A stretch of DNA of 30,928 bases from Oehlia diaphana (Eukaryota; Glomeromycota; Glomeromycetes; Glomerales; Glomeraceae): assembly GCA_003833135.1 (NCBI GenBank), contig QZLH01001231.1, positions 7,253 through 38,180 of the forward strand, written 5' to 3'. The notes under the pieces were generated by a model that saw only the letters and a list, made by a program, of their open reading frames with translations, was not told where the DNA came from and did no database searches. Positions within the stretch are counted from its first letter, which is position 1. Every line of letters starts with the position of its first letter. Positions 29,401 to 30,928 of the stretch are shown here, piece after piece. Both the position numbers and the translations under genes were made by a program.

Positions 29401-30418
29401 AGGTTTATATTAGTTTTAGGTGATTTGTAAAATTTACTGAATGTAAAAATGCAAAAAATAAACAGAATTTGAACAAGCGACGTCGTTCGGCCAACTTCTG
29501 TGAACTACTGGACGTCCAAGTTCTCGTTCTTCCTTTTATAATTGCGACAAATCTATATAACTTATAATTTTGAATCTTTTCCAAATAAAACCCAAAGTCC
29601 TTACATGTGGACTTTATTGCTAAGCACAAAAAATCGTATGATTTCTAAATGTGGCACGCCTTTCATTGTATAAATGAAAATACATGCAAAAGTTAATTTA
29701 ACTTTCTGAAATATTATGAAACGCAAGGCCGAGCCTAGACCTATCAAAGGAACTAAACGCCGAATATTACGCTAAAGAAAATTCTAATGGAAACTATTAA
29801 CTTAACTTGGAAGTATTAAAAATACTTTGAAACTTTTAATCCCTTAAATTTTTATAGTAGAATGAAACTTGGCGTCGCTTGTGGCATGACACGCGGTTTC
29901 ATTTAATTAATGCAATTAATACTAAAAAGTGAAAATAGATTGATCGACCAGAAGCGCGGCAAATCCAATTTGTAATGGCTAAATATTTATTCGAAACTGG
30001 TGTAATATTTATCCGAAATTATGTGAACTGCGGCGAAGTCGCAGTTTAGCTGCGTCAAAACTGCGCCATGCAGATTGTTTGCGTCAACATCAACTGACTG
30101 TCCCACCCCGGGTGGGGAGGGTTCATTTGACAATTGTTACGTGATTTGAGTAATCTAACGTAAAACAGCCAGCTACGTGCAAAAAGTCACATGACTGGCC
30201 TTTTATGTAACACAACCCCATACTGCGCCACAATTTTTTTGGGCCGGTTAGGGTTAGCATTTACTGCGCTCTCGGCCAAATTTTTATCCCTATGCTTGAT
30301 CACGTGATCGCGTGGATAAACTTTTGATTGGCTAAACTTAGGGTTAGAGCACGTGACAGAGCGGAAAAACGTCTGATTGGTCCACCCACTTAGGGTTAAA
30401 ACCTACGCGCTTAGGGTT
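29401..30418 (-). repeat. 1-kb telomere-linked unit, copy D
   Basis: Matches copy A over its whole length, including the internal TTAGGG stubs and the end CCTACGCGCTTAGGG, with a modest number of mostly transition changes. It starts abruptly after AT-rich sequence without a preceding telomeric tract. The ATG-less minus-strand frame (29629-29405) is preserved with His-to-Tyr and Ile-to-Lys changes. Confidence 0.88.
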
Positions 30419-30510
30419 AGTGTTATTAGGGTTAGGGTTAGGGTTAGGGTTAGGGTTAGGGTTAGGGTTAGGGTTAGGGTTAGGGTTAGGGTTAGGGTTA
30501 GGGTTAGGGN
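30419..30510 (+). repeat. Telomeric tract between unit D and body 2
   Basis: Opens with the same GTTAGTGTTATTAGGG as the tract after unit A, then perfect TTAGGG units with one N near the end. The open frames across it on both strands (Pro-Asn and Gly-Leu dipeptide repeats) are translation artefacts of the repeat. Confidence 0.95.
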
Positions 30511-30928
30511 TAGGACCCCCTCCGGAGCTTATGTCCATCATCAGGGGTGACATAAGCTCCGGACCCTACATTAGTTATTTGGAAAGTCTATTTGCATGGA
30601 GGAAAACTGACATCAGACTATTAAACGATCAATCAGCCTAGGACACTTGGGAAAAGTTCCGTTAAAGCGGCTACCGATGAAAGTTTTGCTGAAGTCAGAC
30701 CGATTTGGGTTGATACCCACTAAGGTTTTTCTTAGACTGATTCATAACACTTATAATAGTTTTACCTTGAGAAACGACAGGGACCAACCTTCGTTCAGAA
30801 ATCTCTAAGGTGTTAACCAAAGAATCCACCACGTGGATTGCAGATGTTAAAAGCGGACGTGACCCAGAATTGCGAACCGCAATGTAACTATTATTACCCT
30901 TTTCTACACTAGCATTTTTTCTAGTTTT
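30511..30928 (-). mobile_element. Penelope-like retroelement, body 2 (truncated by window end)
   Basis: Aligns without gaps to 20901-21318, differing at 5 of 418 positions. It includes the same hairpin (30521-30563) and the same junction to telomeric repeats. Confidence 0.93.
30695..30928 (-). CDS. Penelope-like reverse transcriptase, C-terminal part (partial)
   Basis: The last 77 codons of a second copy of the RT, ending YQPKSV at the TGA 30697-30695. It is open throughout. Of the three differences from copy 1 within the coding part, two are silent and one changes Asn to Lys near the C-terminus. The catalytic part lies beyond the window. Confidence 0.85.
   Translation of the reverse strand, partial: KTRKNASVEKGNNSYIAVRNSGSRPLLTSAIHVVDSLVNTLEISERRLVPVVSQGKTIISVMNQSKKNLSGYQPKSV

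Noticed and set aside
30344..30641. Pro-Asn and Gly-Leu repeat proteins on opposite strands
   Set aside because: Both are translations of the telomeric repeat.

Overview
The window looks like part of an AT-rich, transposon-laden fungal genome, most likely an arbuscular mycorrhizal fungus (Glomeromycotina, Rhizophagus-like). This is inferred from TTAGGG telomeric repeats, short GT-AG introns with poly-T acceptors, a Crinkler gene with a P-loop and nuclease-like C-terminus, many small inverted-repeat elements, and C-to-T/G-to-A decay of old copies. No bacterial operons, tRNA, rRNA or CRISPR were seen.

Layout. Positions 1-4700 hold miniature inverted-repeat elements, an AT-rich degenerate satellite and a broken gene with a cysteine/histidine-rich tail (3274-4259). 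Positions 4730-7422 (minus) hold the best host gene, a three-exon Crinkler-type protein of about 842 aa: ubiquitin-like header, P-loop NTPase and a probable PD-(D/E)XK-like nuclease domain. Positions 8225-11630 hold a small decayed gene split by a 2.7-kb hAT transposon with 16-bp terminal repeats and a mutated 8-bp target duplication. Positions 11.6-17.4 kb contain no ordinary ORF, but the minus strand carries a run of exon-like blocks of 17-56 nt separated by regular introns of about 70-90 nt. It is interrupted by a 795-bp element and a 777-base assembly gap. Positions 17.4-19.7 kb are further repeats.

From 19.7 kb to the right end the sequence changes character: it is richer in GC and built from alternating TTAGGG tracts, about 1-kb repeat units (copies A, B, C, D) and the body of a Penelope-like retroelement. 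The element encodes a 1023-aa reverse transcriptase on the minus strand with all core RT motifs and no recognisable GIY-YIG endonuclease. Its sense 3' end runs into CCCTAA repeats, the complement of the telomeric G strand. This is the arrangement known for endonuclease-deficient telomere-attached Penelope-like elements (Athena, Coprina). A second, about 99% identical body starts at 30511 and runs off the window. Between them lie a decayed tyrosine-recombinase element (26.7-29.4 kb) and a small element inserted cleanly into copy C.

How it fits together: TTAGGG reads 5'->3' to the right, so the chromosome end would lie to the right. The array looks like successive additions of the retroelement to telomeric DNA, followed by mutation of older units. 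The strongest candidates for something undescribed are this telomere/retroelement array and the minus-strand micro-exon array.
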